A stretch of DNA of 64,000 nucleotides from Ditylenchus dipsaci (lineage: Eukaryota; Nematoda; Chromadorea; Rhabditida; Anguinidae): contig SADC01000070.1 of assembly GCA_004194705.1 (NCBI GenBank), positions 372,001 to 436,000 of the forward strand. The letters are read 5' to 3'. Of this stretch, positions 10,895-22,257 are shown piece after piece. The stretch's first letter is position 1, and each line of letters starts with the position of its first letter. Made by a program: the position numbers and the translations under genes. Below the pieces are notes generated by a model, which was not told the DNA's origin, made no database searches, and saw only the letters and a list, made by a program, of their open reading frames with translations.

Positions 10895-12304
10895 AGGCAC
10901 ACGGACGTTTCCCTGTAAAACCGTTTCCCTGTAAGGCCGTTTCCCTGTAAGCCGTTTCCCTGTAAACCGTTTCCTTGTAAGGGACGTTTCCCTGTAAGGA
11001 ACGACAAGGAACTGTAGCGTGTAGGAAAATTTTGTAGACTCAACTTTTGATGAGGGATCGAACTATATCTGAAATAATACCCAAATGGTAGTAGGAAAGT
11101 ATTATTACACAGAAAGTAGCACTCAGATCATAGTGGGGTGAGATCAAGAGGTATCCATGTGATGGTACCAGTGTCGAGGTACACAGGTAGTGGGCCTAAT
11201 TGTTAGTACTTGTTGGTAGTACTAATTGATGGCACCCACATGGTGGTACCCAGTTAGTTGAACTTAGATAATGATACTTATGGCTGCAACTTTAGTTGTA
11301 GGGGTAATTAAGAACAACCGCCCCCCCCTTGACGGGTGAAATTAATATATTGAGGTCGTACTCGAGCGTAAAAGTCGAACCGCACCCCCACTGCAAAGAG
11401 GATGAGTTCTCTTGCCGTAAAACAGGGCGGTGCATATTCAGAAAACCCCAATTCCTTGCACTGTGGAGTGTGCTGGTCTTTCGGCGCGAAGCGGCGAAAT
11501 ACGCTCCGCATTTATACTCCGCATTTATATACAAAAAAAGTTATAATAATAAGCGCAACATACCCAACTCACACCCCTCGATTTTAATACTCTTTGGAGG
11601 GGGATGCACTTCATATACTGTCGTACTCGAGTCATTCGTATGGTGATACCCAGTTGATTGTGTTATCCAGGTGGTGGTACGGAGGATTTAGTATAATAGA
11701 CTTTTTTTAATGCGCATAAGACTATTTGATAAGGTGTATCAGACTGTATTGGCAGGCGGATCACTACTTGGGTAATACCTAAGCACCTCAGTACCACCAC
11801 AATCAGTACTTCCACGTACTTCCTTCGCTTTCCTTTCGGGCGTTGCATGTTACACTGAAAATTACATGAAAACGTGAAAAATGAAGCGCGGATTAAAAAT
11901 AAATTGAAGTCGCGTTCTATTTTACGAGAAACTGTTTTTACAGGGAAACATCCCTTACAGGGAAACGGCCTACAGTCTACTCTCGTTAAACTGGCACTCC
12001 AATAAACTGGCACCCTCGATAAACTGGCCCTTTGAAAAAGCTCTATTTGGCTGGCCGACAAAGAAATTAGGCAAAGTAACATCCCACTAAACTGGCACCC
12101 CGATAAACTGGCACCCCAGGCTGGTCCCCAGGGGTGCCAGTTTATCGAGAGTAGACTGTACAGGGAAACGGCTTACAGGGAAACGGCTTACAGGGAAACG
12201 GCTTACAGGGAAACGGCTCACAGGGAAATGGCTTTACAGGGAAACGGTTTTACAGGGAAACGGTTTTACAGGGAAACGGTTTTACAGGGAAACGTCGCGA
12301 ACCC
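10895..12304. mobile_element. Foldback element with CGTTTCCCTGTAAG satellite arms
   Basis: The 8-bp duplication GTATATCG sits at 10887-10894 and 12305-12312. The left arm (10905-11000) has about six copies of CGTTTCCCTGTAAG; the right arm (11930-12300) has about ten copies in inverse orientation. The middle (11000-11930) holds words of the type GGTGGTACCCAG and no gene. A pogo-type MITE at 11973-12158 was inserted into the right arm later. Confidence 0.85.
11973..12158. mobile_element. pogo-type MITE in a satellite arm
   Basis: TA at 11971-11972 and 12159-12160 flanks ends CAGTCTACTCTCGTTAAAC and the complement. Removing it with one TA rejoins two satellite units exactly (CGGCC-TA-CAGGG). 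Confidence 0.82.
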
Positions 12305-12477
12305 GTATATCGAAGTTCGACTGTAATGGATCAAGACAAAATAAATCATTCTCTAATTTTGTTATTTCAGATGCTATAATTATTTTTCAATCTGAAAAGT
12401 TTACTAAAGATTTATACAGTAATCATTGACCATATTCCTAGAAAAAAGACAATACCACCATTTTGGCAGAACACAAC

Positions 12478-12483
12478 TTTAAT
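12478..12483 (-). promoter_or_regulatory. Probable poly-A signal of smk-1
   Basis: ATTAAA on the minus strand about 95 bases past the smk-1 stop, a common variant of AATAAA. Confidence 0.4.
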
Positions 12484-12574
12484 ACTAGGGACAGAAACAA
12501 TGCGATCATCAAATAAACTAACAGATAGATGTAAACGAGTGTCAACAATCAGAGTCAATGAACAATAACTACTG

Positions 12575-15500
12575 CTACGAGCCGATGCTAATGTTATTTG
12601 GCGAAGGGGACTTCAACTTCTCTTTTTCATCCGTCTTCGTTTCTTCGTTGTTCTCCTCATCACTGTCATCACTTTCATCGTAGTCTACAAGAGAGATACC
12701 CTGAAAAGGACAGCCTTTAAAGTTTTTCGAAATATAAGACTGTCACATACCCTTTTCAGCATGATCGGATTGACCAATTTCTTTTCATTGCTCAATAGAG
12801 TTGTAGTAGAGACTGAAGGCGCTGCTACTGTTGTTGGACGCGTGGGAGAAGAAGTTGATGACGTTGGAGGGGAGGTAGACTTTGGTGGAGACGATGAAGA
12901 CGAAACAACCTGCTCTTCTTCCTCTTCTGCTTTTGTCGTCGTACTCCCAACACTTCTGGACAATCTTTGAGCTAGCGTTTGCAGATGTTGCTGTTGCATT
13001 TGAGGCTGCTGACCCATCCTGATAACTATTTTGGAAATGCGGTTTGTTGGTGCTGAAGAAATTGGTGGAGTGATGTTGCCACCAAAAACAGAACCCATTC
13101 CATCGTCATCGTTTGCTGAAATTGAAAAATTATAGTCTTCTAAAGGGGAAATCTTAATATGGATTAACCTTTTCTTTTCCTGCCCAAAGAAGGAAACAAT
13201 GGCTCAACACCAGACTTTCGCTGAGGAATATTTTCACTATCCCCTTCAGAATTCGGTTTATTCAAGAATGGATTGCTACCATCTGTTGATCCGTTAGTTT
13301 CCTTCTTGCAGCCATCTGCTCCCGACTTGTACCAGTTCTATAAATTAGGTAAATTAGCTATTGTAAACACTTGAACTTTGCTAATAACTGCACTCGTATA
13401 TTTTCATCATTGGCTAGATGACCAAAAAAATCATAAAAAAATCTAATAAATTCCCCGTTAACATGATGCTACTGTTCATTTGGCATCCTGTGCTAACAAT
13501 AAAATTCACAGCATTTGACAAAAAATTGGAAGAGACTTTTTTCTGCCCGTTTTTGCTTCTTTCTGCCCGCTTTTTTGAAAATGATCAAAAATAACTCCAA
13601 TTTGTGATAATTTTCTCATTCTGAGCTGCACTAGTATAGAAAATTTCCTAAGGAATCCGAATTTATTTACATAATTTCCAAAAAGCTCTTGGCTGCTGAG
13701 ATGTGACCATTTATTGCATGCAAGAGATTTTTACGCCTAAATTCGACAAAGTGGCCGCAACTAGACAGCTAAGAGCTTTTCAAAAATTCTGTAAACAAAT
13801 TCGGATTCCTTAGGAAATTTTCTATACTGGTGCAGCTCAGAATAAAAAAAAATTATCACAAATTGGGGTTATTTTTGATCATTTTCAAAAAAGCGGGCAG
13901 AAAGAAGCAAAAATAGGCAGAAAAAAGCCAGAAGCGGGCAGAAAAAAGACTTATCCCAAAAGGTTATAGTAAAATTAATCAAGAAAGCTCACGTCATCAT
14001 CATCTTTGGCAAAGAAGAGCTCATCGTTATCGCATTCTTTTTCTTTTATCCATTGGAGGTTAGTGGCTGGTGGGGAGTCTTCAAATGGCGCCTTCAAAAA
14101 AGAAGATAATTTTCTCAGAGAAGATGGAAAAACCACCTCCTTCCTTCTCGCGAGTCTTTCTTCGTCCTTGATATTCTTGCTGAATTCGTACTGATCCACC
14201 CGCGTTTTCATCAGAGAAAAGGTCCGCACATAGTTGATCTTGCCAAAAGTGTCCCAGTAATTCTCTACCACGTATTCCATCAGAGGGCGGAATTCTTCCT
14301 GAAAGAAAATTTGATTGATTTATATTTTGGAAAAACGAGATTTTGGTGCTGTAACATACCGTCCGAATAAACTCGAAAAACTCAATTAGCGCACTGTTGA
14401 GCAAGTTGTACCTTGGGCCGTTCTGAATAAAGCATTCCACAATTTGATCAAGCACCTTCTTGTCGCGAATGTAGCGAAAATAGAGTTCATCTTTCAGACC
14501 CAAAATTCGGCGGCACATCCGGAGAGCAGCTGTAGTAAATCTTGTATAAAATTTATTAAGAAGTCATAAAGTTTTGCTTACACAAAGCCAGAAAGTGATG
14601 GCGACTTTTAAGATAAACCAAGACAGATTTAAGAAGATTCCTCTGGACAGTGTAAGTCCTCATGCTGTAATTGTGATGCTCCACGAAAAAGCAAAAGAGG
14701 TCAACAACCAAGGCCAGCCTGTTTGCCGTGTAGTAATCGTCTGAATATCGTAGTTGCACATTGTTTCAAACAGGGAGGACGTTAAAAACAACCTCTTATC
14801 GGTGCATCATCCTTGGCATTTTCAGTTATAGGCTTACATAACGAATACATGGCTCGTTTGTAGAACATCGGAAGGAAGTCAGTCTTATCACCCTTCTGAA
14901 AGAAATACAGGGTGGTCATTCATAATCTCCCTAGCTTGTTTTCGCCATAACTTGACCAAAGATTACTCTGATATTTAGGAGCAGACTATGGCGGATTGAA
15001 TGGTACCAAATTTGCTAATAACACTTTATTCGAATAACCCACAAAAGTCAACAAAACAAATAATAGCATTTTGTCCCTTTCGTCTGTGCAAGGTAACTTT
15101 TATTTTGCATACTTTCATAATCCTTTCGCAATGTGTCTAAACTTTAACCAACTCGTACTCACGCAAGATAGCGCGTCAACACACTAGGTTGTGGCTGTTT
15201 GGAATATAATTTTTCCGGTGTGTTGGACGGACCGAGGATCGGAATTAGCTGAATATAATTTTTCCGGTGTGCTGGACGGACCGAGGACCGAAAACTGCTC
15301 CTAGTCCAGTCGACTGACCGCCTTATTCGCCAGTAAATGCTGTTTTTGTCTTTTTAATATTGTGGGTACTCAGAATAAAGTGTTACATGTAAGTATAGTA
15401 GCATTGGATCCGCCAGTCTCCTCTTTATAATACCAAAAGAGATCTGGCCGTAATTCAAAAGATTATGGCAAAAACAAACTAAGGAGATTAAAAAAACACC

Positions 15501-18003
15501 CTGCGAACAGAAACTTACAGCCACAATGCTTTCAGGATCCAACAGAATCCTCAAGGCCTGTGACATTTGATTAGCAGCCGTCTGTTCTGGATCCTTATCG
15601 CTTAGCATATGATTGATAAGCTTATTGATGAGCAAATCATCCTAAATTCAAGTTCTTAAAGTCGACAAACGTAGGAAAACTCAAACTTTACATTTCTCGT
15701 TTCCGGAATGACTCGAAACTGCTTGACGAGGTAGTCACGGAAAATTTGTGGACTGAAATCAACGATCATTGTCAGTAGTTCAACAGTAGCCGCCCTGGTA
15801 GAACTGAGAGTGCTCGTGATGCAAGGGTCGATCGTGGCCAGCACGTCATTCGCCATCAGTGCCTGAAATCATGAGAAAAGGGTTTTACTTTCTTTTTCAT
15901 ATAAGGCCGATTTTGCAAGCCTTATTTTGACACACTAATCAACCAAAAGAAAATTCTTAAGAAAAACTACCTTGAAGAATTGATCGCGTCCCTGTGGTCC
16001 AGATGGTTGCAAGGAATGTGCAAACGAACAGAACTCCTTTAGAAACCTGGTAAGATCCCGCTGCCGCATTGCCGATATTGAGGGATCACGTAGCTCTTCA
16101 AACAGATGCTTCATCAATTCCTTGTCATTCTCAAAGATAATAGTTACTTTAAAGGGGCATGCCCACGCTAATAAGAGGTGGTGCCCGGGAATTCAAAATT
16201 TTTTCCTAGTCACTCAACTTCTGTACTGATTTTTCAACTTGGTTTCTAACAAAACCATACCTAAAATAAAATTCTAGGCCCTGTTTCGTTAGAAACCAAG
16301 TTGAAATATCCGTACAGAAGTTCAATGATTTGGAAAAAATATTAAAAATATTCTTATTAGCGTGGGCATGCCCCTTTAACGGTAAACGGTGATAGAACAA
16401 AGCCACCTAGGACCACGTCCATTTTTTACCTTGACCCAAACTGGCTGGTTTTTGAAAAAAGGACTCCAGGTTTCTCTCTAGATTTCCAAATGAACAGAAG
16501 GTTTTAAATAACAAGTTATGCGAAACTCAGCTTGACGAAAAGTAAAAATTGGACAATAATGTGGTCGAAGAAAGAGATTTCGTAACAATCTTAAAGACTT
16601 ACCAGCAATGAGTTCACAATTTCCGCACGATTAAAGAATAGATGACTAGTCAACACAGTCAGAAGATTCTCTTCAAACAGTGACGGAGCTGGCAAGCAAA
16701 CATCCTAACCAAAAAGTCATTACGTGCATAGTATCACACAATGAAGCTTTTCTACCTGTACATACTGGACCCGATACGTTTGGTGGATTTTGCCCTTCAA
16801 CTCATCCGAACCGATCGGCAACACTTCTCGAAACTTCGACTTGTTCCATAAAAATTCACGGTGCTTCCTAGGCTCAGCAAACGACGGATCATATTCCAGC
16901 ATTCCAACAATATCTCTGAAAAATGGCTAGGTCAATTAATTTCTAACGCATATAGGTCAAAACGTACCGAAAATATTTTTCATCCAACAAATCGTTTAAC
17001 AAGGCGTTGCTGTTAAGCAAAAACAGATTCTTGGCGATGGAGTAGAACAGGCGCAGGCATTCCATGTTGTCGAGGTCCTCACACATTGTGAACAACTCAC
17101 ATAACTTCTCGATATAACTGAAACCACACCAATTACATCAGCAATTTTGGTATGATGAAACCAGAAAAGCTCAATTTACCCGTTTTGCTGGATTGAACTG
17201 GCCATTTTTTCGCGCTGTGTAGTTGTGAACATACTGTTGGAAAGCATCGCTTCAATCTCGTTCAAATGCTGCAAATTACAAGGAGGAAGGGAAACACTAG
17301 TAGCACACATTGAAGTAGACACGCCTGAGGTACTTGAGTCACTCGGCTCTTGCTCTTCTCCGTCATTGTCTTCCTACAAATAGAACTTTTGTCGAAAAAT
17401 AAAGATATCAATTTTTCACCTCAGCATCTGGATCTTTGCCCTGAATTCTGCATATTTTGTCCCAAATTTCTGTGCAGCCAGCTTTTTCTTGAAAGCTAAG
17501 AGCCAAATCACAGGTGTCCGACTCTGACCATACGATAAGAGTTCCTTGCTGCTTTTGATAGATGGTATCCACGACGATTCTTGATTCAAGAACATTCTTC
17601 TCCGTAGCCTCAAGTCGGACAATGATGCAAAAGGAGCCAGCGTGTTCGGGAGAAGGCACACACGCAACATGACCAGTTCCTCTGTCATCCCACACTCGTT
17701 GATCACACAATACGTACAGCTTTACTCGATTATGCGCGTCCTAAACAAAATTAAAATTTACAATAAGAATTAAAATAACCAAAAAATACCCGAATAAACT
17801 CTATTTCATCCAAGGCTGTTTTCGGTTTTTCACCTTCTTCATCATCAGGCAATGGTGAAGGCTAAAATATATTTTTGTATTAATGGTTACTTGGAAAAAA
17901 AACCGACTTCAGTTGCTTCCTCTTCGCAACTTTCCGATATCACCGTCGATTCCGATATGTCGTTGCTGCTGCACGGGGTAATTTCTGCGCTGCTGTGCTT
18001 CAT
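12575..18003 (-). CDS. smk-1: Protein phosphatase 4 regulatory subunit 3 (SMEK/SMK-1)
   Basis: Seventeen exons join in frame to 981 codons plus stop: 18003-17908, 17861-17790, 17740-17420, 17373-17180, 17117-16968, 16915-16756, 16704-16603, 16129-15971, 15862-15692, 15641-15519, 14895-14793, 14740-14582, 14529-14360, 14298-13993, 13337-13169, 13115-12751, 12700-12575. Exon 3 encodes the EVH1/PH-like domain (W-D-D-R-G-T-G-H, then [10 protein letters not shown]). Exons 5-9 encode the SMK-1 domain ([17 protein letters not shown]) and exons 10-14 the helical repeats (I-G-L-K-D-E equivalent L-G-L-K-D-E, Y-N-L-L-N-S-A). Exons 15-17 are Ser/Thr/Gln-rich and end in an acidic tail. PP4R3 directs phosphatase 4 to nuclear substrates; in C. 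elegans smk-1 acts with DAF-16 in longevity (family knowledge). Intron phases agree at every junction. An acceptor TTTTTCTTACAG lies seven bases before the ATG, as expected for a trans-spliced leader. Confidence 0.95.
13528..13957. mobile_element. Foldback element with TTCTGCCCG arms, in smk-1 intron 14
   Basis: The ends GGAAGAGACTTTTTTCTG and the complement of GGGATAAGTCTTTTTTCTG are inverse. Repeats of TTTTTCTGCCCG lie in both arms in opposite orientation. Flanks AAAAAATT and AAAAGGTT match at six of eight positions, a worn duplication. The whole element lies between exons 14 and 15. Confidence 0.7.
14896..15518. other. Long smk-1 intron 10 with repeat debris
   Basis: This intron is over 600 bases while many neighbours are 50-100. 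It contains TACAGGGTGGTCATTC at 14908, which resembles a mariner end, and a tandem doublet with GGACGGACCGAGGA near 15225 and 15280. No second mariner end was found. Confidence 0.4.
16153..16375. mobile_element. TTAA-flanked MITE, type B, in smk-1 intron 7
   Basis: TTAA at 16149-16152 and 16376-16379, with ends AGGGGCATGCCCACGC and the complement. Its edge is about 20 bases from the acceptor of exon 8 (16129), so the polypyrimidine region there is reduced to CTATTATCTTTGAG. Confidence 0.87.
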
Positions 18004-18010
18004 GATTTAC

Positions 18011-18012
18011 CT
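18011..18012 (-). promoter_or_regulatory. Probable spliced-leader acceptor of smk-1
   Basis: TTTTTTTCTTACAG precedes GTAAATC and the ATG. No upstream exon is needed to supply the start codon. Confidence 0.5.
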
Positions 18013-18019
18013 GTAAGAA

Positions 18020-18677
18020 AAAAACTTATGGTCAAATTTTGAAAACAAGTTGAAACGACACGAATTACATGATAAGAAGTAGAATGAAAGGAGTTATTTC
18101 AACCCATGCAAGAGTTTTGGACAAATACCAAGAAAAACAACTGTTTATAATGATTGGCTAAATTTGTTGACTCAATTTTGTTTGTTTCTGGCTACTATGG
18201 CTAAACCCCCTGGTAAAGCGCCAAGATTCTCACTAGTGCAAAGTGTGAAGAAAAGGGTGGCAAATGTGCGCCCAAGCGAAACCATGAGGAAAACACAAAC
18301 AAACAGGACAGCAAATGGAACTAAGCCGATTGGCGAAACGCTCCAATTTACTGTATTCGAAGTTTTTTTGAAACTTATATATTCATTTTTATTTTGTGAT
18401 GCAACTTTTGTTGATTTGTGCGAAGCTCTGATTATAATTATTCGAAAGTTGCAAGTTTTTCTTATTTTTGCAAGCTAAAAGTGGGAAATGAAAGTAATTA
18501 ATTAAGTTGTACCTGCAAGTTGCAACTTTTAATTATATGCGCACAGTGTCGTTCGCCATCAGAGAATTTGGGAATTGACAACGGAAGTTGCAAATTACAC
18601 GTGAAGGTTTCAAGAAAAAATTAGGACAAAAAATAGTCGGATTCTTTTAATGACTTAGGCTATGGTCACACTCTTTG
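18020..18677. other. Upstream region of smk-1
   Basis: A plus-strand frame with an internal ATG at 18197 encodes a short basic peptide (M-A-K-P-P-G-K-A-P-R-F-S) that could be the first exon of a divergent gene, but nothing downstream continues it. Nothing else is recognised. Confidence 0.3.
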
Positions 18678-18685
18678 GTCTTAAT

Positions 18686-18772
18686 TAGGGTTGTCGACGC
18701 GTCGAGTCGAACGTCGAAATTTTTCGACTTTTCGACGTGAAAAGTCGAATTCGACGCGTCGAGACAACCCTA
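18686..18772. mobile_element. 87-bp hAT-type MITE
   Basis: The 8-bp duplication GTCTTAAT (18678-18685 and 18773-18780) flanks TAGGGTTGTCGACGCGTCGA and its complement. Confidence 0.88.
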
Positions 18773-18819
18773 GTCTTAATCAATGTCGACTTTTTTAAAC
18801 TTCTTTTGTGGCCAGAGAT

Positions 18820-19207
18820 GATTTTTACAGTATAATTTATATGTTTTTCATACCAAACAATAGCTCAATAGCTGAGCTTTCTTCCACATCGAAAAACTGA
18901 CGCTACTCGGTAATACCTTTTGGAATACCGTAATACCTATAGTCCCTTTTTTTAGTTTTTTTGTAAAACGAAATAACAAAAAACTAAATTCAATAGGCAA
19001 TCCTTTTATGGAAAAATTATTACTTATAAATGGTTGTTGACCACTATTGAAAATTTTGTTTGGGCTGGGGGGGGGGGGGGAGGTTAGTATAACCGAGTAG
19101 CTCCTAGGATTGGGGGGGGGGGTGTTGTATACCCGAGAAGCAGTTTTTCGGGGATGTTATAACCGAGTAGCGCCAAAAAACTTTTAATTCGTATAGCAAA
19201 AGTGGCT
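18820..19207. other. Region with two poly-G tracts
   Basis: G runs at about 19067-19080 and 19113-19122 lie beside words ATAACCGAGTAGC (three copies, 19090-19175). It resembles the poly-C MITE theme, but no matching ends were found. Confidence 0.4.
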
Positions 19208-19215
19208 GTATTAAT

Positions 19216-19660
19216 TAGGGTTGTGAAACGAGCATATTCTCGAGCAGATTGGTGAATTTCGAGCATATGCTCGGCCTACAGTCAAGCCCCGAAATAGAAC
19301 ATAGTGCAACTATTCAGTTAACTGTACGGCAACAGTTAACGGTTAGAACAGGGCTACGAATGAGAAATATCAAAAAAAGGACATTTGGGTAAAAAAAGCA
19401 CATTTTGACTGGTTTTGAAGTAAAAGGGTCATTTTATCCAGTGCTTGTTGCCATTTTGAAACGAAAAAAAAAAGATTTTGACTGAATTTTCAAAAATAAA
19501 AAAGATTTTGGGTGCCAAAAAAGGACAAATCTTTTTGAAAAGGACGATTCGGGGCCCTGGGTTAGAATATGTCGAGCATATGCTCGAATATGCTCGAAAA
19601 AAAGGCAAATGCTCGAGCATATGCTCGAAATCAATCTGCTCGAGCATTTTAACAACTATA
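19216..19660. mobile_element. hAT-type MITE with GAGCATATGCTC repeats
   Basis: The 8-bp duplication GTATTAAT lies at 19208-19215 and 19661-19668. The ends TAGGGTTGT and ACAACTATA are inverse. CGAGCATATGCTCG palindromes cluster near both ends (19235-19272 and 19566-19645). Confidence 0.85.
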
Positions 19661-19826
19661 GTATTAATACAAAATCTGCAGGTTGGTCGATGTACACCGA
19701 CTTCGACCGACCTACAACTTTAGACCATCGTATATATTTTCGTTACATTTTCGAAATATTTTGATACACAAAAAAGGGGACGAGACCAAGGCGTGTGACC
19801 GGGTCACGTTTAATTGAGGTCACGTT

Positions 19827-20234
19827 TAGGGTTGGCACACAGTTAACTCGGTTTTTTGAAAAAAATTTTGACCTTATTTCATGTTTTTATACACTTTTTT
19901 GTCTAAAATTTTGAGCATGTCAGCCTGCGATCGAAAGCTTGGAATGTTAGCTACACGATAGTGTTAAAATTTCTTGGTTTATATAAGAAAAATGTATCTA
20001 TTTCAACGAAAACAATTTTGGGTAATTTCGGGTAAAATTACCCGAAAATGTTTTCATTGAAAAGATACGTTTTTCTGGACTTATCTAAGAAATTTTTAAA
20101 CCATCGTGTAGCTGACATTCCAAGCTCTCGATCGCAGGCTGACATGCTTAAAATTTTAGACAAAAAAGTGTATAAAAACATGAAATAAGGTCAAAATTTT
20201 TCAAAAAAACCGAATTAACTGTGTGCCAACCCTA
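19827..20234. mobile_element. hAT-type foldback MITE
   Basis: The 8-bp duplication GTCACGTT (19819-19826 and 20235-20242) flanks TAGGGTTGGCACACAGTTAA and its complement. The two halves are inverse copies that meet near 20030. Confidence 0.9.
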
Positions 20235-20486
20235 GTCACGTTTAATTTTAATTTTTTTAATACCTTGGTAGCATCGCTAAAAAAATAAGGGCATGGCGCA
20301 AAATTTTTTCATGAAAAGCGTAAGCATAGCGTTACAGTAATAAAAGACGAAGTGCAGTATTAAGTTTGCAACAATTTATTGGACCATAAACAAGAGTTCT
20401 CGAGGACAACAAATGAGCTCAACCAACAAAGAAACTGCTGGAACAGAGAAGAAGATGAAGTGATACTGACTGCATTTTCAGCGTTC

Positions 20487-21055
20487 TCAAAGCTCTTCAC
20501 CAAAATCGAAGATTGCAGTCCGGAATGGAGGATTGCTGTTTTTGAGCGCCTCACCCACATAGCCACAGACCCTGTTACGGAACACCAACAGTCCGAGAAG
20601 AACAACAGCAAAAATGAAGGTGACATAGTAGAAACTCCACTTGAAGGCAGACCACACCGAATAGCTTGACTGATTCAAATCCGCGGCCACACGAACATAG
20701 CTTGCCTGAATAATGTTAGGGTAGATAATAACAACATGCAACAAAAAAGAAAACATCTCTGCAATTTCCGCAACCGGGATGAATACCAGCACTCCCAGCT
20801 GACTCCTGCGCATGCCTTAAAACAGCGTTCAGTGCAATTGTTTACGTAGACGAAACAAACTTATTTTTCGACGGCGGAAACTCTGATACGGCGTGCAACA
20901 TAGAATTATCTTCAGCCTATAATTTCGAAAATGAGAGATGAACTTCAGTGAAAAAAGCCACTCATGGTACAAGGTAAGGCGCCCGTGAAATAAAATAGTC
21001 CGAAGCTTACCATTTGGAATAAGATTGTTTTTTTGCACAAAGTCACCGATACTAT
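20487..21055 (-). CDS. Unidentified membrane protein, 3' exons
   Basis: Two exons join in frame: 21055-20846 (acceptor TTTAG, donor C|GTAAAC) and 20815-20487 (acceptor TTTTAAG, TGA stop). Both the phase match at the junction and the long open frame support coding. The C-terminal part has two strongly hydrophobic segments, one around V-L-V-F-I-P-V-A-E-I-A-E-M-F and one around V-T-F-I-F-A-V-V-L-L-G-L-L-V-F, separated by about 45 residues. A basic stretch (F-R-R-R-K-I-S-L-F-R-L-R) precedes the first. A poly-A signal AATAAA lies at 20375-20380. Upstream exons are not found; an inverted-repeat element (21083-21346) lies just beyond. It could be the end of a multi-pass receptor or transporter, or a pseudogene; I do not recognise the family. 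Confidence 0.45.
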
Positions 21056-21082
21056 CTAAATTTTTAAAAATTCACAATATAC

Positions 21083-21346
21083 CACATACCGTACTTTCTC
21101 TAATAAGCGCGCATGCGCGCTTATTTTTCAAACCCACAAAAATCTGAAAAAAAATTCGGGTCAATCTCGATAATTTCGGGTGCTCAACCAAAATATAAAA
21201 CGTGGAGTCGGTTGAGCTCGTGGGAGTTAAGAAAATGCAATAAACAGCTTTGCAAAATATTTGCTCTGGGCTGAGATATAGGTCTTCAAGTAGGGGGTGA
21301 GCGCTTATTAGAGCATGCGCGCTTATCAGAGGAAATACGGTATGTG
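21083..21346. mobile_element. Inverted-repeat element, CACATACCGTA ends
   Basis: The left end CACATACCGTACTTTCTC and the complement of the right end (CACATACCGTATTTCCTC) match, followed on both sides by AAGCGCGCATGC. The end resembles that of the element at 56857-57102. No target duplication was read. Confidence 0.65.
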
Positions 21347-21478
21347 TCCGCCTTTGTCACAAGGACGGTCATTTTCACTCTTGTTGGTGAGCGCAAACAG
21401 TTGCGATACTCGCATGGACTCATTGGCGGAATCAACTCAGAATTTCATGCTGATCATTTTTAGTATACCTTTGGTATA

Positions 21479-21656
21479 CAGTCGACTCTCGATTTAACAT
21501 ACACCCTGGGGACCGACCCAGCCGTATGTTAAATCGGGGTGTATGTTAAACCGAGGGGTAATTTTACAAAGTTTATTATTGAAGGGACCGGCCCAGCTGT
21601 ATATTAAATCGGGGGTGTATGCTACATCGACCGTATGTTAAATCGAGAGTCGACTG
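21479..21656. mobile_element. pogo-type MITE
   Basis: TA at 21477-21478 and 21657-21658 flanks CAGTCGACTCTCGATTTAAC and its exact complement. The 178-bp body is palindromic and repeats ATGTTAAATCG. Confidence 0.88.
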
Positions 21657-21900
21657 TACACCATAGGTGGTTGAATCAGGGATGATCATTTTGCCTTTTT
21701 GTAAATTAAAAAGGGCAAAAAAGGGTAAAAAAACTTGCCCTTTTTTTGCCCTAAAGGGCAAGTTTTCGCCCTTTGGGCAAATTGCCTTTTTAGGGCGAAT
21801 TGCCCGAAAGGGGCAATTCGCCCTAAGGGAATGTTTTATTTTTGGTAGTTTTTCGGTCATTTATGTGCAAAATTATTAGATTACACAGCGCATTCATGTT

Positions 21901-22109
21901 CAGTCTTGGACAATCAACCGGCGTTATCGACCGGTTTATTCGCCGCTGGGCCACCGGTTGATCACTTTTCTCAACCGGTTGATCAACCAGCAAACAATCA
22001 ACCGGTTGATGTGGCGGTTGATTGCCGAAAATTGTCAATCAAGCGGATATCAATCAACCGGTTGATGTTGGATGTGACGGTTGATAAAATCCAGGCGTGG
22101 CCAGGACTG
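21901..22109. mobile_element. Nested element with CAACCGGTTGAT repeats
   Basis: The 8-bp duplication TTCATGTT is at 21893-21900 and 22110-22117. Ends CAGTCTTGGAC and the complement of CAGTCCTGGCC. At least five CAACCGGTTGAT-like units fill it. It sits in the left arm of the parent. Confidence 0.82.
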
Positions 22110-22257
22110 TTCATGTTCAGCATAGTCGATTTGCTTCTAAAACGGCAGCCGGACATTTGTCACTTTTTGAAATATTTGTCGCGCGACATTTATCACTATA
22201 GTTATTTTTGTCGCGCGACATTTGTCACTTTCATGACTGTCATGACATTCTTGATAT

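Larger units (their letters stand above)
9273..12323. mobile_element. Tigger/pogo-like remnant (tentative)
   Basis: The right end reads CAGTCGAACTTCGATATACG on the minus strand, followed by TA. The left end near 9273 is a weaker version beginning AGTGTCACTATATCGG. Just inside both ends a block with GCGGCGAAATTTTCATCG occurs in inverse orientation (about 9330 and 10835). It encloses other insertions at 10096 and 10895. No transposase is readable; the minus-strand frame at 9452-9754 has an acidic start but no family match. Confidence 0.4.

Noticed and set aside
10905..11000. Array of CGTTTCCCTGTAAG as a telomere or centromere satellite
   Set aside because: Only about six units, mirrored at 11930-12300 and bounded by an 8-bp duplication, so it is the arm of a mobile element.
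13975..13992. Stop just past smk-1 exon 14 as the end of the protein
   Set aside because: A donor GTGAGC precedes the stop, and three further exons join in phase to the expected Ser/Thr-rich and acidic tail.
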